From CAWUFC02 sp963921335 (GTDB taxonomy: Bacteria; Pseudomonadota; Gammaproteobacteria; Pseudomonadales; Halieaceae), in NCBI GenBank assembly GCA_963921335.3, contig CAWUFC020000002.1, positions 1,767,817 to 1,831,816 of the forward strand: a stretch of 64,000 nt of DNA. Reading direction: 5' to 3'. The position numbers and the translations under genes were made by a program. Below are positions 23,413-31,986 of this stretch, one piece after another (position 1 is the first letter of the stretch; each line of letters opens with the position of its first letter). The notes under the pieces were generated by a model that was not told the DNA's origin, did no database searches, and saw only the letters and a program-made list of their open reading frames with translations.

Positions 23413-24175
23413 GCGCGCGCTGCAGCAGGTCCGGATTCAGGTGCTGGCCGTAACGTGGTGTTTTTTCAGCCAGCATGGCTACCAGCCACTGCAAGACCGC
23501 CACCCGGGCCGAGTGCTTGTTGTCTGCTGGAATAACAAACCAGGGAGCGTGCTCCGAATTGGTTTCAGCCAGCATGTCATTCCAGGCATCCGTATACGCA
23601 TCAAAGCGCTCATGGGCATCCAGATCTGCATCAGTAATCTTCCAGCGCTTTTCAGGTTTGCGCATACGCTCCAACAACCTGGCCTTCTGCTCGGCCGGAC
23701 TGAGATGTAAAAAGAACTTCAGCATCAACACGCCGTCGTCCACCAGCCACTTTTCCAACTGGTTTATTTCATCGTAGGCGCGGCGCCAGGTGGTCTCGGG
23801 AATCAGCTCCTCGACTCTTTCCACCAGCACGCGCCCATACCAGGAGCGATCAAATATCGCGATCTCGCCTGCTTTCGGAAAGCGTCGCCAAAATCGCTGA
23901 AGGTAATGCCGCGACAGATCATCCTGGCTGGGCGGACCGACTGGGTATACCCGATAGCCCCTGGGATCAAGCCTCTGCGTCAGCCGTTTAATGGCACCAC
24001 CTTTGCCACCCGCATCCGCACCTTCAAACACCAGCACCACGCGATGCCCATGTTTGAAAATGGATTGCTGATAGCGCAGCAACTCGGTTTGCAACTCTTC
24101 CAACTGCTGCTCGCTATCGCCGCGGGACATATCTTCCCACGTGGCGATATCGCGTAGATCAGCGTTCTCAATCAT
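23381..24175 (-). CDS. ppk2: Polyphosphate kinase 2
   Basis: The 264-residue protein is the single-domain PPK2 type. The Walker A motif is GADAGGKGG (52-60), followed by RLDPRGYRVYPVGPPS, the Walker B region EIAIFDRSWYGRVLVERV and a lid segment RKPEKRWKIT. PPK2 enzymes use polyphosphate to phosphorylate AMP, ADP, GMP or GDP, or run in reverse. Which nucleotide is used here is not clear from the sequence. It overlaps the SixA-like gene by 8 bp and the retropepsin gene by 32 bp, in one tight operon. Confidence 0.92.
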   Translation of the reverse strand: MIENADLRDIATWEDMSRGDSEQQLEELQTELLRYQQSIFKHGHRVVLVFEGADAGGKGGAIKRLTQRLDPRGYRVYPVGPPSQDDLSRHYLQRFWRRFPKAGEIAIFDRSWYGRVLVERVEELIPETTWRRAYDEINQLEKWLVDDGVLMLKFFLHLSPAEQKARLLERMRKPEKRWKITDADLDAHERFDAYTDAWNDMLAETNSEHAPWFVIPADNKHSARVAVLQWLVAMLAEKTPRYGQHLNPDLLQRARDLFGEDIPD

Positions 24176-24665
24176 GCTCCAGATCCTTCGGAAACAATGT
24201 ACGCACCAGACCTGCGCAGCCCCTGGTTAGCTTTGACCATTTCTCCAGCGAGAGCTGCATCTCGACAAAACCCGCCGTGGGAAGGTTGTCGATTTCGTGC
24301 CGGCCACAGCACCAATTTGCAAGATCGGTAAACGCGGGATTATGACCAATAAGAAACAAATCCCCGCCTCCGGACTGTGCCTGCAGCCAGACTACCAGCT
24401 CGCGGGCGGAAAAGGTGTAGATTGATTCGTCGGTCACCTCCCCGCTGTGCCCGAGTTCGGGCCAGGTCTCTCGAAGCCCGGACAAGGTCATCTGGGCTCG
24501 CCTTGCGGGACTAACATACACAGTCGGCACGTCTATCGAACCACGAAGAGCCCTGCCCATAGCGGGCGCAGCTTTAAGGCCACGCTTATTCAGTGGCCGC
24601 TGGCGATCTGAGAGCTGCGGATCACTCCAGTCGGACTTGGCATGTCGTAGCAAGCGAAGGTACAT
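24168..24665 (-). CDS. sixA: SixA-like phosphohistidine phosphatase
   Basis: The 165-residue protein is a small histidine phosphatase with the phospho-acceptor motif LRLLRHAKSDW (the His of RHA) near the N-terminus and the second His in LIGHNPAF. E. coli SixA removes phosphate from the histidine of phosphotransfer proteins such as the PTS protein NPr. I prefer the ATG at 24665 over the TTG one codon before it. It heads the minus-strand run with PPK2, and the pair links histidine phosphate and polyphosphate metabolism. The target here is unknown. Confidence 0.85.
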   Translation of the reverse strand: MYLRLLRHAKSDWSDPQLSDRQRPLNKRGLKAAPAMGRALRGSIDVPTVYVSPARRAQMTLSGLRETWPELGHSGEVTDESIYTFSARELVVWLQAQSGGGDLFLIGHNPAFTDLANWCCGRHEIDNLPTAGFVEMQLSLEKWSKLTRGCAGLVRTLFPKDLEHD

Positions 24666-24683
24666 CAATCCAGCTGTTCCTGA

Positions 24684-24704
24684 GCATCACACTGTGGGTG
24701 ATGC
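24684..24704. repeat. Inverted repeat in the divergent SixA/Nudix promoter region
   Basis: GCATCAC and GTGATGC are perfect 7-bp arms around ACTGTGG. A second pair, CTACTGT and ACAGTAG, follows within the next 45 bp. They lie in the 112-bp gap between two divergent genes and may be operator or hairpin elements. No factor can be assigned. Confidence 0.35.
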
Positions 24705-24777
24705 ATGGCGGGACCTCTACTGTCTGTCACATTGATCACAGTAGTATAGTTGGCCTGCTATCAAGACGGACTGATAC

Positions 24778-25416
24778 ATGACACTGCAGCAGCAGCTAGA
24801 CCAGCTCACTTCCAGATCCTGGTATCGATTCCCTCCCGAGGGCGTACCCGCAGATTTTCGTTCAGCAGCGGTGCTCATCCTGCTCTGGGAGGAAGGCGGC
24901 ACGACGCATACGCTACTCACGCGAAGAGCGGAACACCTGCGCACTTTTGCCGGTCAAATGTGTTTCCCCGGCGGGCGACTGGATGAGGGAGAGAGTTTCG
25001 AAAGGGCAGCCCTGCGGGAGACTCATGAGGAAGTGGGTATCGCACCCGAGCTCGTGCAAGTGGTTGGAAGGTTGGACGATGCCTGGAGCGGTGGGCGCTA
25101 TTTGATGGCGCCTTACGTGGGCTACCTGAGCTCACCACCGGTCACTGTCGCCAACGAGAAGGTGGCGCGCATTGTTCACCTGCCACTGGATGAATCCCTT
25201 GAGGCGGAACACGTCGAGGTCACCGCCAATGGCGTCACTTATAAAGAGCAGCGCATCCGCGCAGATTCAGAGTGGGTCACCGGACTCACCGCCGATCTGC
25301 TCATGGAAACGATAGAGTTCCTGGGTAACCATAACCAGCAGCGGGGTAAAACCCGCTATCACTACCTGCTGGAATATGAAGCGGCGCGACTCAGACCTGA
25401 CCCAGAATCATCCTGA
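24778..25416 (+). CDS. Nudix hydrolase, CoA pyrophosphatase-like
   Basis: The 212-residue protein has a complete Nudix box (GGRLDEGESFERAALRETHE followed by EVGI, starting near residue 65). The upstream segment with RRAEHLRTFAGQMCFPGGR is the hallmark of the NudL/PCD1 CoA pyrophosphatase group. These split CoA or its derivatives into 3',5'-ADP and phosphopantetheine. The C-terminal half holds less conserved residues. It is divergent from the SixA-like gene, and its end overlaps the end of the convergent FrnE-like gene by 26 bp. Confidence 0.85.
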   Translation: MTLQQQLDQLTSRSWYRFPPEGVPADFRSAAVLILLWEEGGTTHTLLTRRAEHLRTFAGQMCFPGGRLDEGESFERAALRETHEEVGIAPELVQVVGRLDDAWSGGRYLMAPYVGYLSSPPVTVANEKVARIVHLPLDESLEAEHVEVTANGVTYKEQRIRADSEWVTGLTADLLMETIEFLGNHNQQRGKTRYHYLLEYEAARLRPDPESS

Positions 25417-26006
25417 ATACCGCGACAGGCTGAGCCCCCTGAATGATTTCTCCATCTTCCAGGCGAAACAGGGGAACACCGCGAATACCGGCATTCAGGC
25501 AATACTCCAGCCCTTCATGCACTTCATCGCGATAGGCGTTGGATGTGAGCATATCCAGAACATGCTGCTGTTCCAGACCAACCTCGGCACCGATCGCAGC
25601 CAGTTCGGTGGGCGAGCCAATGTCCCTGCCCTGCTCAAATCCGGCGGACATTAAGGCTTCAACCAGCTGATGCTGCACGCCTTTCTCTCCCGCATATTCC
25701 ACCAGCCGGTGTGAGTGAAACGTGTTTGGTATGGTCTTGCGGGCGCGAAAATCAAATTCAATCCCTGCCTCACGACCCACTTCGGCGATGCGTTTAAAGC
25801 CTTCACCACCGCGAGATTCACCAAAACGGGCTTTCATGAACGCTTCACGATCCACACCTTCCATGGGTATTTGCGGATACAGCTGATAAGGTCGCCAGTG
25901 AATATCAAAATCGGTGCGCCCCAGTTCAGCCAGGGCCAGATCAAGGTGTTTCTTGCCGATAAAGCACCAGGGGGCAGATATTGTCAGAATAGATATCGAG
26001 ACGCAC
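25391..26006 (-). pseudogene. DsbA/FrnE-family oxidoreductase with a frameshift in a five-base homopolymer
   Basis: The main frame (from about residue 10) reads PWCFIGKKHLDLALAE, then WRPYQLYPQIPMEG, a FHSHRLVEYA segment and GIRGVPLF, as in FrnE-type DsbA-fold proteins. The normal N-terminus is in another frame: starting from the GTG at 26006 it reads VRLDIYSDNICP. The two meet in the run of five G (plus strand 25970-25974). With four bases there the protein would read NICPWCFIGKK, the expected CPWC active site. So one extra base is present. It is either a true mutation or a consensus error. Corrected, the protein is about 205 residues long. FrnE proteins are cytoplasmic thiol oxidoreductases or isomerases. 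Confidence 0.8.
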
Positions 26007-26079
26007 GGACTGGCCACTTGTGAGAATTATGGGGCTATACTACAGGACAGGCGGCTTGTCCGAGAAGGGAGATCAATCG

Positions 26080-26481
26080 ATGCTCAAGTCAGTAGAATTA
26101 AAAGACTACATGATGTCCAACCCCATCACGGTGCGGGCTGATGACAGTATGAATACGGCCATCAAACTCATACTGGAGCACAAGATCTCCGGCGTCTGCG
26201 TCACAGACGAAAATGATCACCTGGTAGGTATTCTGTCTGAGATGGACTGCCTGCGTGCGATTCTTAGCGCCACTTACAACAAAACCAGTATCGGCTTCGT
26301 GCATGAGTTTATGGCCGACGACAAACTAGTGGTCGCTCACCCCCAGGAAGCCATCATCGATGTTGCACAGGATATGCTCTCCAAGAACAAACGCCGCCGC
26401 CCAGTGATGAAAGACGGCAAGCTGGTAGGACAGATCACGTGCCGTCAACTGCTTAGCGCAGTTATGGGTTTCAGCTCCTAG
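26080..26481 (+). CDS. Two-CBS-domain protein
   Basis: The 133-residue protein consists of two CBS motifs: residues about 8-60 (MMSNPITVRADDSMNTAIKL, GVCVTDENDHLVGILSEMD) and 75-130 (FMADDKLVVAHPQEAIIDVA, RRRPVMKDGKLVGQIT). A pair of CBS motifs binds adenine nucleotides such as AMP, ATP or SAM and senses energy state. No catalytic domain is fused. I chose the ATG at 26080 because GGGAG lies before it. The partner protein is not known. Confidence 0.88.
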   Translation: MLKSVELKDYMMSNPITVRADDSMNTAIKLILEHKISGVCVTDENDHLVGILSEMDCLRAILSATYNKTSIGFVHEFMADDKLVVAHPQEAIIDVAQDMLSKNKRRRPVMKDGKLVGQITCRQLLSAVMGFSS

Positions 26482-26505
26482 CTACCTTTTCCAGCGAACA
26501 GCTCA

Positions 26506-27588
26506 TTGCCCGACAAGATATCGGTAAGGCATGCCCAGTCGCTACTGCGACTGGCACAGTTCCCCCAGGAAGAGTTGGACGCAGAGCTGCGAGCTCTCAA
26601 TCTGCCGCTGGTGCTGAGCCGGGAATACGCGGTTCCCAATGCCGAAATTTCAGCTGAAAACTACGGCCGTCTCTTCATACACCTGATTCGCAAGCTGCAG
26701 TCGCAAATCCACGAGGACGAGACCAGCCTCAACTCAGCATTGGAGTTCAGCGCCTATCGCATGCTTTACCTGGCGATGGCTCATGCACGTGATCTACAGG
26801 AAGCTCTAAAACGGGCTGCTGTGTATTACCGACGCTTCGAAGCAAGTGGTGAAAGCTTCACCCTGACTGAAGAAGACGGGCAGATATGCTGCGGCTTTGA
26901 GTTCAGTAGTGAGACGGAGTCTGACGGCCTTCATGCGCCCGCCAATTTTGATATGGGCCAGCTCAACTGGCTGAAGGGCCTGACCGGACGAGTGCTGTCG
27001 GTGTCAATATGGCATCGGCTGTGCAGCTGGTTTGTAGGCGCCAATATTGACTTGAACAGAGTGGAACTGGCGCAGCCGGCACCAGAAGACCTGGAAGCGT
27101 TCGATACCATGTTCGATACCAACGTCATCTTCAGCTGCGAGCACTACGCTTTCTATTTTGACGCGCGCTACCTGGACTTTCCGATCGTGCAGGGTGAGGA
27201 GGCCGTCAACCGTTTGCTCGAGACCTACCCGGCTGAGCTTGTGCAACTCGACCCGCGTAGAGACAGCATTGCCAGCAAGGTCAGGCGACTCCTTGGCACG
27301 GACTTTCAACGCGAGCTTCCCGGATTACAGCAGGTGGCAGAGCGCCTGCATATGACCACGCCTACCCTGCACCGGCGCCTGCAGGAGGAAGGTACCTCTT
27401 TCCAGCAAATCAAGGATCAGTTACGCCATGACCTGGCACTGGAGGCGCTGGACAACAGCGACGCAACCACCAGCCAGGTGGCCGAACTACTTGGCTTTTC
27501 TGACAGCAGCACTTTCCATCGGGCCTTCAAGAAATGGACCGGACAGACCCCTTCGGAATACCGCCAATCACGGAGCCTGGCAGGCTAA
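26506..27588 (+). CDS. AraC-family transcriptional regulator
   Basis: The 360-residue protein has an N-terminal ligand-binding region of the OruR/ArgR-like Arabinose_bd type (residues about 15-200) and a C-terminal double helix-turn-helix (residues 265-355: LQQVAERLHMTTPTLHRRLQ and VAELLGFSDSSTFHRAFKKW, then TGQTPSEYR). The start is a TTG at 26506; no good ATG is closer. It lies 125 bp upstream of the fatty acyl reductase gene on the same strand and may regulate the wax ester operon, an inference from location. Effectors of this group are often fatty acids or amino acids. Confidence 0.88.
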   Translation: MPDKISVRHAQSLLRLAQFPQEELDAELRALNLPLVLSREYAVPNAEISAENYGRLFIHLIRKLQSQIHEDETSLNSALEFSAYRMLYLAMAHARDLQEALKRAAVYYRRFEASGESFTLTEEDGQICCGFEFSSETESDGLHAPANFDMGQLNWLKGLTGRVLSVSIWHRLCSWFVGANIDLNRVELAQPAPEDLEAFDTMFDTNVIFSCEHYAFYFDARYLDFPIVQGEEAVNRLLETYPAELVQLDPRRDSIASKVRRLLGTDFQRELPGLQQVAERLHMTTPTLHRRLQEEGTSFQQIKDQLRHDLALEALDNSDATTSQVAELLGFSDSSTFHRAFKKWTGQTPSEYRQSRSLAG

Positions 27589-27713
27589 TTTCTCCCGGCA
27601 GGATCCTCGCAATGAGGCCATGCAAAAATCTGCCACCTACGTTTGATAAAGTTCGCAATTGCTCAAAAACCAGCCAGACTTAGACTTATAACTCTGCTAA
27701 TAAGGAGCTAACA

Positions 27714-29699
27714 ATGAGTTATTTCATTACGGGTGGTACTGGTTTTATCGGGCGAAACTTCATCCTCAAGCTGAAGGAAAGGGAAGGTAGCATCTATGTG
27801 CTGACACGCCCGGGCTCCGAACACAAATTTGAAGCGCTGCAAGAGCGGTTTGGTGATGGCAGCGAGAGACTTATCCCCATTTCCGGAGACCTTCGCGAGC
27901 CCAAACTGGGGGTTTCAGAAGAAGTCATCAGCGAACTCAAGGGTAATGTGGCCCACTTCTGCCACTTTGCCGCCATCTATGACATTGGCGCTGATGCAGA
28001 GTCCCAGATCGCCACCAATATCGAAGGTACGCGCAATGCCGTGCAACTGGCTGAAGCGCTGGAGGCGGGCTGCTTCCAGCATGTCAGTTCTATTGCCGCC
28101 GGCGGACTCTATAACGGCACCTTCCGGGAAGACATGTTCGATGAAGCAGAAAACCTGGAACACCCCTACTTCGCCACCAAACACGACTCGGAAGGCATTG
28201 TACGCAAAGAGTGCAAAGTGCCTTTCCGGATTTATCGACCGGCCATGGTTGTCGGCCACTCCGAAACCGGTGAAATCGACAAAATTGATGGCGCCTACTA
28301 TTTCTTCAAAAGCCTGCAAAAAATTCGCAAGGCGCTGCCCCAGTGGTTCCCGCTGATCGGCATTGAGGGCGGCAAGTTCAATGTCGTGCCTGTCGACTAC
28401 GTGGTCGATGCCATGGACCACATCGCGCACCTGCCTAACTACGACGGCGATTGTTTCCACCTGACCGATCCGGAACACCACAGCATGGGCAACCTGATGA
28501 ACATCTTTGCCGATGCCGGTCATGCGCCGAAGTTCAGCATGCGCCTGGATATGCGGGTATTCAGTTTTGTGCCCTCTTTTGTGCGGGACACTCTGGCTGG
28601 CCTGCCGCCAGTAAAACGCATTGTCAGCACCATGCTGGCCGACATGGGTCTGCCCGACTCTGTGACGATGTTTATGAACTACCCCACTCGCTATGACAAT
28701 CGTGACACCGAGCGCGCACTCAAGGGCAGTGGCATTCAGTGCCCAGACCTGCGCGACTATGCACCAGTCATATGGGATTACTGGGAGCGCAATCTCGATC
28801 CGGACCTGTTTGTCGACCACTCCCTTGAGGGCAACGTTGGCGGGAAGATCGTACTGATTACCGGTGCCTCTTCAGGCATTGGCAAGCACTCTGCCCTGCG
28901 GCTGGCTGAGGCCGGCGCCCACATCCTGCTGGTTGCCCGCTCAGCAGAGAAGCTCGAGGATACGGCAAAAGAGATCGCAGAATTGGGAGGCTTATCGACG
29001 ACCCACGTCGCTGATGTCTCCGATATGGATGACTGTGATCGCCTGGTTGCCGAAGTGCTGGAACAACACGGTCATGTAGATATTCTGCTCAACAACGCCG
29101 GCCGCTCAATTCGCAGATCGCTGGAGCACACATTTGATCGCTTCCACGACTTTGAGCGAACCATGCAGATCAATTACTTTGGCGCCATACGCCTGATCAT
29201 GGGTCTGGCCCCCTCCATGCTGGAGCGCCGCAGCGGTCACGTGATCAACATGTCATCGATCAGCGCCCTGACGCCCAGCCCCCGCTTCTCAGCTTATGTG
29301 GCTTCAAAAAGTGCACTGGATGCCTGGACCCGCGCCGCTGCAGTGGAGTTCAGTGATCGCAATGTCCGCTTTACCACCATCAATATGCCGCTGGTGCGCA
29401 CGCCGATGATCGAAGCGACTACGGTTTACAACAACATGCCGGTTCTGACCCCCGAGGAAGCGGTTGACATGGTAGTGGATGCGGTGATCAACAAGCCAAA
29501 GCGCATTGCGACCAATCTGGGGATCTTCCTGCAGGTCATGACGGCTGTGGCACCGAAGTTCTCTGAGGTGATGATGAACACTGTGTTCCGGATGTTCGAA
29601 GACTCGAATGCCGCGAAGGGTGTGAAGAAAGATGAGACGGTCGAGGTATCCAGCGAGCAGGTTGCCATGGCGGCGCTGATGAAAGGAGTGCACTTCTAA
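27714..29699 (+). CDS. Two-domain fatty acyl-CoA/ACP reductase (Maqu_2220 type)
   Basis: The 661-residue protein has an N-terminal extended SDR domain (NADP motif GGTGFIG, 7-13; substrate region FRIYRPAMVVGHSETGEID) and a C-terminal classical SDR domain (GASSGIG near 384-390, NNAGRSIRR, YVASK near 528). Length and both domains agree with the Marinobacter Maqu_2220 reductase, which turns fatty acyl-CoA or acyl-ACP into fatty alcohol via the aldehyde in one polypeptide. AGGAG precedes the ATG. Its stop overlaps the wax ester synthase start (TAATG), so alcohol formation and esterification are coupled. Confidence 0.9.
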   Translation: MSYFITGGTGFIGRNFILKLKEREGSIYVLTRPGSEHKFEALQERFGDGSERLIPISGDLREPKLGVSEEVISELKGNVAHFCHFAAIYDIGADAESQIATNIEGTRNAVQLAEALEAGCFQHVSSIAAGGLYNGTFREDMFDEAENLEHPYFATKHDSEGIVRKECKVPFRIYRPAMVVGHSETGEIDKIDGAYYFFKSLQKIRKALPQWFPLIGIEGGKFNVVPVDYVVDAMDHIAHLPNYDGDCFHLTDPEHHSMGNLMNIFADAGHAPKFSMRLDMRVFSFVPSFVRDTLAGLPPVKRIVSTMLADMGLPDSVTMFMNYPTRYDNRDTERALKGSGIQCPDLRDYAPVIWDYWERNLDPDLFVDHSLEGNVGGKIVLITGASSGIGKHSALRLAEAGAHILLVARSAEKLEDTAKEIAELGGLSTTHVADVSDMDDCDRLVAEVLEQHGHVDILLNNAGRSIRRSLEHTFDRFHDFERTMQINYFGAIRLIMGLAPSMLERRSGHVINMSSISALTPSPRFSAYVASKSALDAWTRAAAVEFSDRNVRFTTINMPLVRTPMIEATTVYNNMPVLTPEEAVDMVVDAVINKPKRIATNLGIFLQVMTAVAPKFSEVMMNTVFRMFEDSNAAKGVKKDETVEVSSEQVAMAALMKGVHF

Positions 29700-31102
29700 T
29701 GCAACAGCTTACTGGAATGGACGCCATGTTTCTCCACACGGAGATGGATGGCTTCCCCATGCACATTGGCGGCGTTTCGATTTACGACCAATCAAAGGTG
29801 CCCGGCGGCAAGGTGCGTTTCAAGGGCATACTGTCGCTGTTTGAAAAACGTATGCGCCGCTCGCCCATTTTTCGGCGCAAGCTGATGGAAGTACCCATGG
29901 GTCTGGACCAGCCCTACTGGATAGACGACCCCAAGTTTGATCTTGAGTATCACGTTCGCCATATCGCCCTGCCTCAACCTGGGGACTGGCGTCAGCTCTG
30001 CATACAGGTGGCGCGCCTGCATGCCCAACCCCTGGATATGGCGCACCCACTCTGGCAAATCTATGTCATTGAGGGCCTTAATAACGTTGAAGGCGTTCCC
30101 AAGGGTAGCTTCGCACTGTACGTAAAAGTGCATCACGCAGCCATGGACGGTGCTACCGGCGTCCATTTCTTTGCAGCTTTCAATGACATGGAGCCCAACC
30201 CACCCGAGGAGAACGTCCTGGACTGGGTAATACAACCGACCCCCAGCAAATCAAGAATGCTGGGCAAGGCATATCTGAACAATCTGAGAAAGCCCAAGCA
30301 ATTCTACGACCTGATCAGAAATGCACTGCCCGCGCGTCAGCGGCTACGTGAGGGCAAGGAAGAGGAGCGATTCTCCAGCCTGGATGACAAGGAAGCCACC
30401 CGCTTTAATCGCGGGGTGTCCAACCATCGCGTAGTTGAAGCCAAAAAGTTCGATTTTGAGGATGTCCGCGCTATAAAAAATTCGGTGCCGGGTGCCACCA
30501 TCAATGACGCGGTGCTGACCATTATCGGGGGAGCAATGCGTCGCTATCTGGACAGCAAGGGCGAATTACCTGATTCCAGCATGGTGGCTGGGTGTCCGAT
30601 CGATGTGCGCGATGAAGCCGAGGCCGAAGCGGGTGGCAATATGATTGGGCTGATGAACGTGGCCCTGCGCACAGATATCGAAGACGCCCTGGATCGCCTG
30701 CAGGCTGTGCACGATGAAGCCAATCGCTCCAAGGCCTACGCAGAAGCTCTGGGACCACGCATCGGCATGGACATCGCCGACACGGTGCCCGGCGGCATTA
30801 TCTCCAGTGTTATGCGCCTCTCTGTCGCCGCGGGCATGGCAGAGAAGAACATCATGCAGAACACTATTGTGACCAACGTTCCGGGCTCCCCCTTCCAGCT
30901 TTACCTGTGCGGGGCAGAACTGATCGATTCCTTTGGTATCGGGGTACTGGCTCCGGGTATGGGGCTGTTCCACACGGTGACCAGTGCCGTGATGAACAAG
31001 CAGGGAACCATCATCATAGCCGCGGTGTCATGTCGCGAGATCATGCCTGACCCCGAATTCTATGCCGAATGCCTGCAGGCCTCCTTTGATGAACTTCTAT
31101 AG
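29699..31102 (+). CDS. Wax ester synthase/diacylglycerol acyltransferase (WS/DGAT)
   Basis: The 467-residue protein has the catalytic HHAAMDG at 145-151 (HHxxxDG), PLW at 117-119 and the C-terminal NVPGSPFQLYLCGAEL signature of bacterial WS/DGAT. It transfers a fatty acyl group from CoA to a fatty alcohol (wax ester) or to diacylglycerol (triacylglycerol), at the membrane or lipid droplet surface. It is translationally coupled with the fatty acyl reductase, so wax esters are the likely product, made as carbon storage when nitrogen or phosphorus limits growth. Confidence 0.93.
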   Translation: MQQLTGMDAMFLHTEMDGFPMHIGGVSIYDQSKVPGGKVRFKGILSLFEKRMRRSPIFRRKLMEVPMGLDQPYWIDDPKFDLEYHVRHIALPQPGDWRQLCIQVARLHAQPLDMAHPLWQIYVIEGLNNVEGVPKGSFALYVKVHHAAMDGATGVHFFAAFNDMEPNPPEENVLDWVIQPTPSKSRMLGKAYLNNLRKPKQFYDLIRNALPARQRLREGKEEERFSSLDDKEATRFNRGVSNHRVVEAKKFDFEDVRAIKNSVPGATINDAVLTIIGGAMRRYLDSKGELPDSSMVAGCPIDVRDEAEAEAGGNMIGLMNVALRTDIEDALDRLQAVHDEANRSKAYAEALGPRIGMDIADTVPGGIISSVMRLSVAAGMAEKNIMQNTIVTNVPGSPFQLYLCGAELIDSFGIGVLAPGMGLFHTVTSAVMNKQGTIIIAAVSCREIMPDPEFYAECLQASFDELL

Positions 31103-31201
31103 GCGTCCCAAAAAGCCGGAAACAGTCGCAAACGCAAGAAAGCTGGTTGATAATCACTGACCCTACTGGTGATCTGTTAAACCCATCGAGCCCGCTGTTT
31201 C

Positions 31202-31906
31202 ATGCCTCCGAATTTTGAAGATATTTATCACGCCGCCTGCGAACGCAAAGGCGGCAAGAAAAACCTGGAGAAGCTGCTCCCCGGCAAAAGCAGCGCTCGC
31301 CGCCTGAAGAAACTGGGCAGCGATCGCTACCTGGCGGAGTTTAGCAAGAAAGTGTTCCAGTCCGGCTTTGTCTGGCGCGTGGTGGAACAAAAATGGGACG
31401 GTTTTGAAGAGGTCTTCTGGGATTTCGACATTGCCAAGCTGTTGATGATGCCCGATGACATGTTGGAGCGGAAAGCCCAGGACAAGCGCATCATCCGAAA
31501 TTATCGCAAGGTCTTATCCATTCGCGAAAACGCAATGATGATCAGTGACACCGAGCGCCAGCAAGACACAGCTTTCGGTGAGTTTATAGCGGCCTGGCCA
31601 AAAGATGATGTGGTCGGCCTGTGGACCTACCTCAAGAAGAATGGCTCGCGACTGGGAGGCAATACCGGCCCGTATGCCCTGCGCACGCTGGGTGTCGACA
31701 CGTTCCTGATGTCTCGCGACGTAGAGGGCTACTTGCGCCTGCACAAGATCGTCGGCAGTGGCATTACCAGCCAGCGGGCTCTCAAGGCGACCCAGAACTA
31801 CTTCAATGATTTACGTGACCAGTCCGGACGAAGTCTTGCCGACCTAAGTAGAATAGTTTCGTTTTGTTTTGGCGATAACTGGATCGGGGTGAATCCACCA
31901 GAATAA
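31202..31906 (+). CDS. DNA-3-methyladenine glycosylase I-like protein
   Basis: The 234-residue protein matches the adenine glycosylase (TAG) family by SDRYLAEFSKKVFQSGFVWR, VEQKWDGFEEVFWDFD and AWPKDDVVGLWTYLKKNG, and by a helix-hairpin-helix-type helical fold expected for the family. E. coli Tag removes 3-methyladenine from alkylated DNA. The zinc-binding cysteines and histidines of Tag are not obvious, and this divergent branch has no proven activity. It is about 100 bp downstream of the wax ester synthase with no other link. Confidence 0.75.
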   Translation: MPPNFEDIYHAACERKGGKKNLEKLLPGKSSARRLKKLGSDRYLAEFSKKVFQSGFVWRVVEQKWDGFEEVFWDFDIAKLLMMPDDMLERKAQDKRIIRNYRKVLSIRENAMMISDTERQQDTAFGEFIAAWPKDDVVGLWTYLKKNGSRLGGNTGPYALRTLGVDTFLMSRDVEGYLRLHKIVGSGITSQRALKATQNYFNDLRDQSGRSLADLSRIVSFCFGDNWIGVNPPE

Positions 31907-31986
31907 GCTACCGCATGTATCCTTGTAAGTAGCCAGTCATATAGCCACAAGAACCAATTCATATAGGTGAAGAGACTGCGCACTCA

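Noticed and set aside
27915..28820. 301-residue minus-strand reading frame inside the fatty acyl reductase
   Set aside because: It is antisense to the conserved reductase domain; long antisense frames are common in GC-rich coding DNA.
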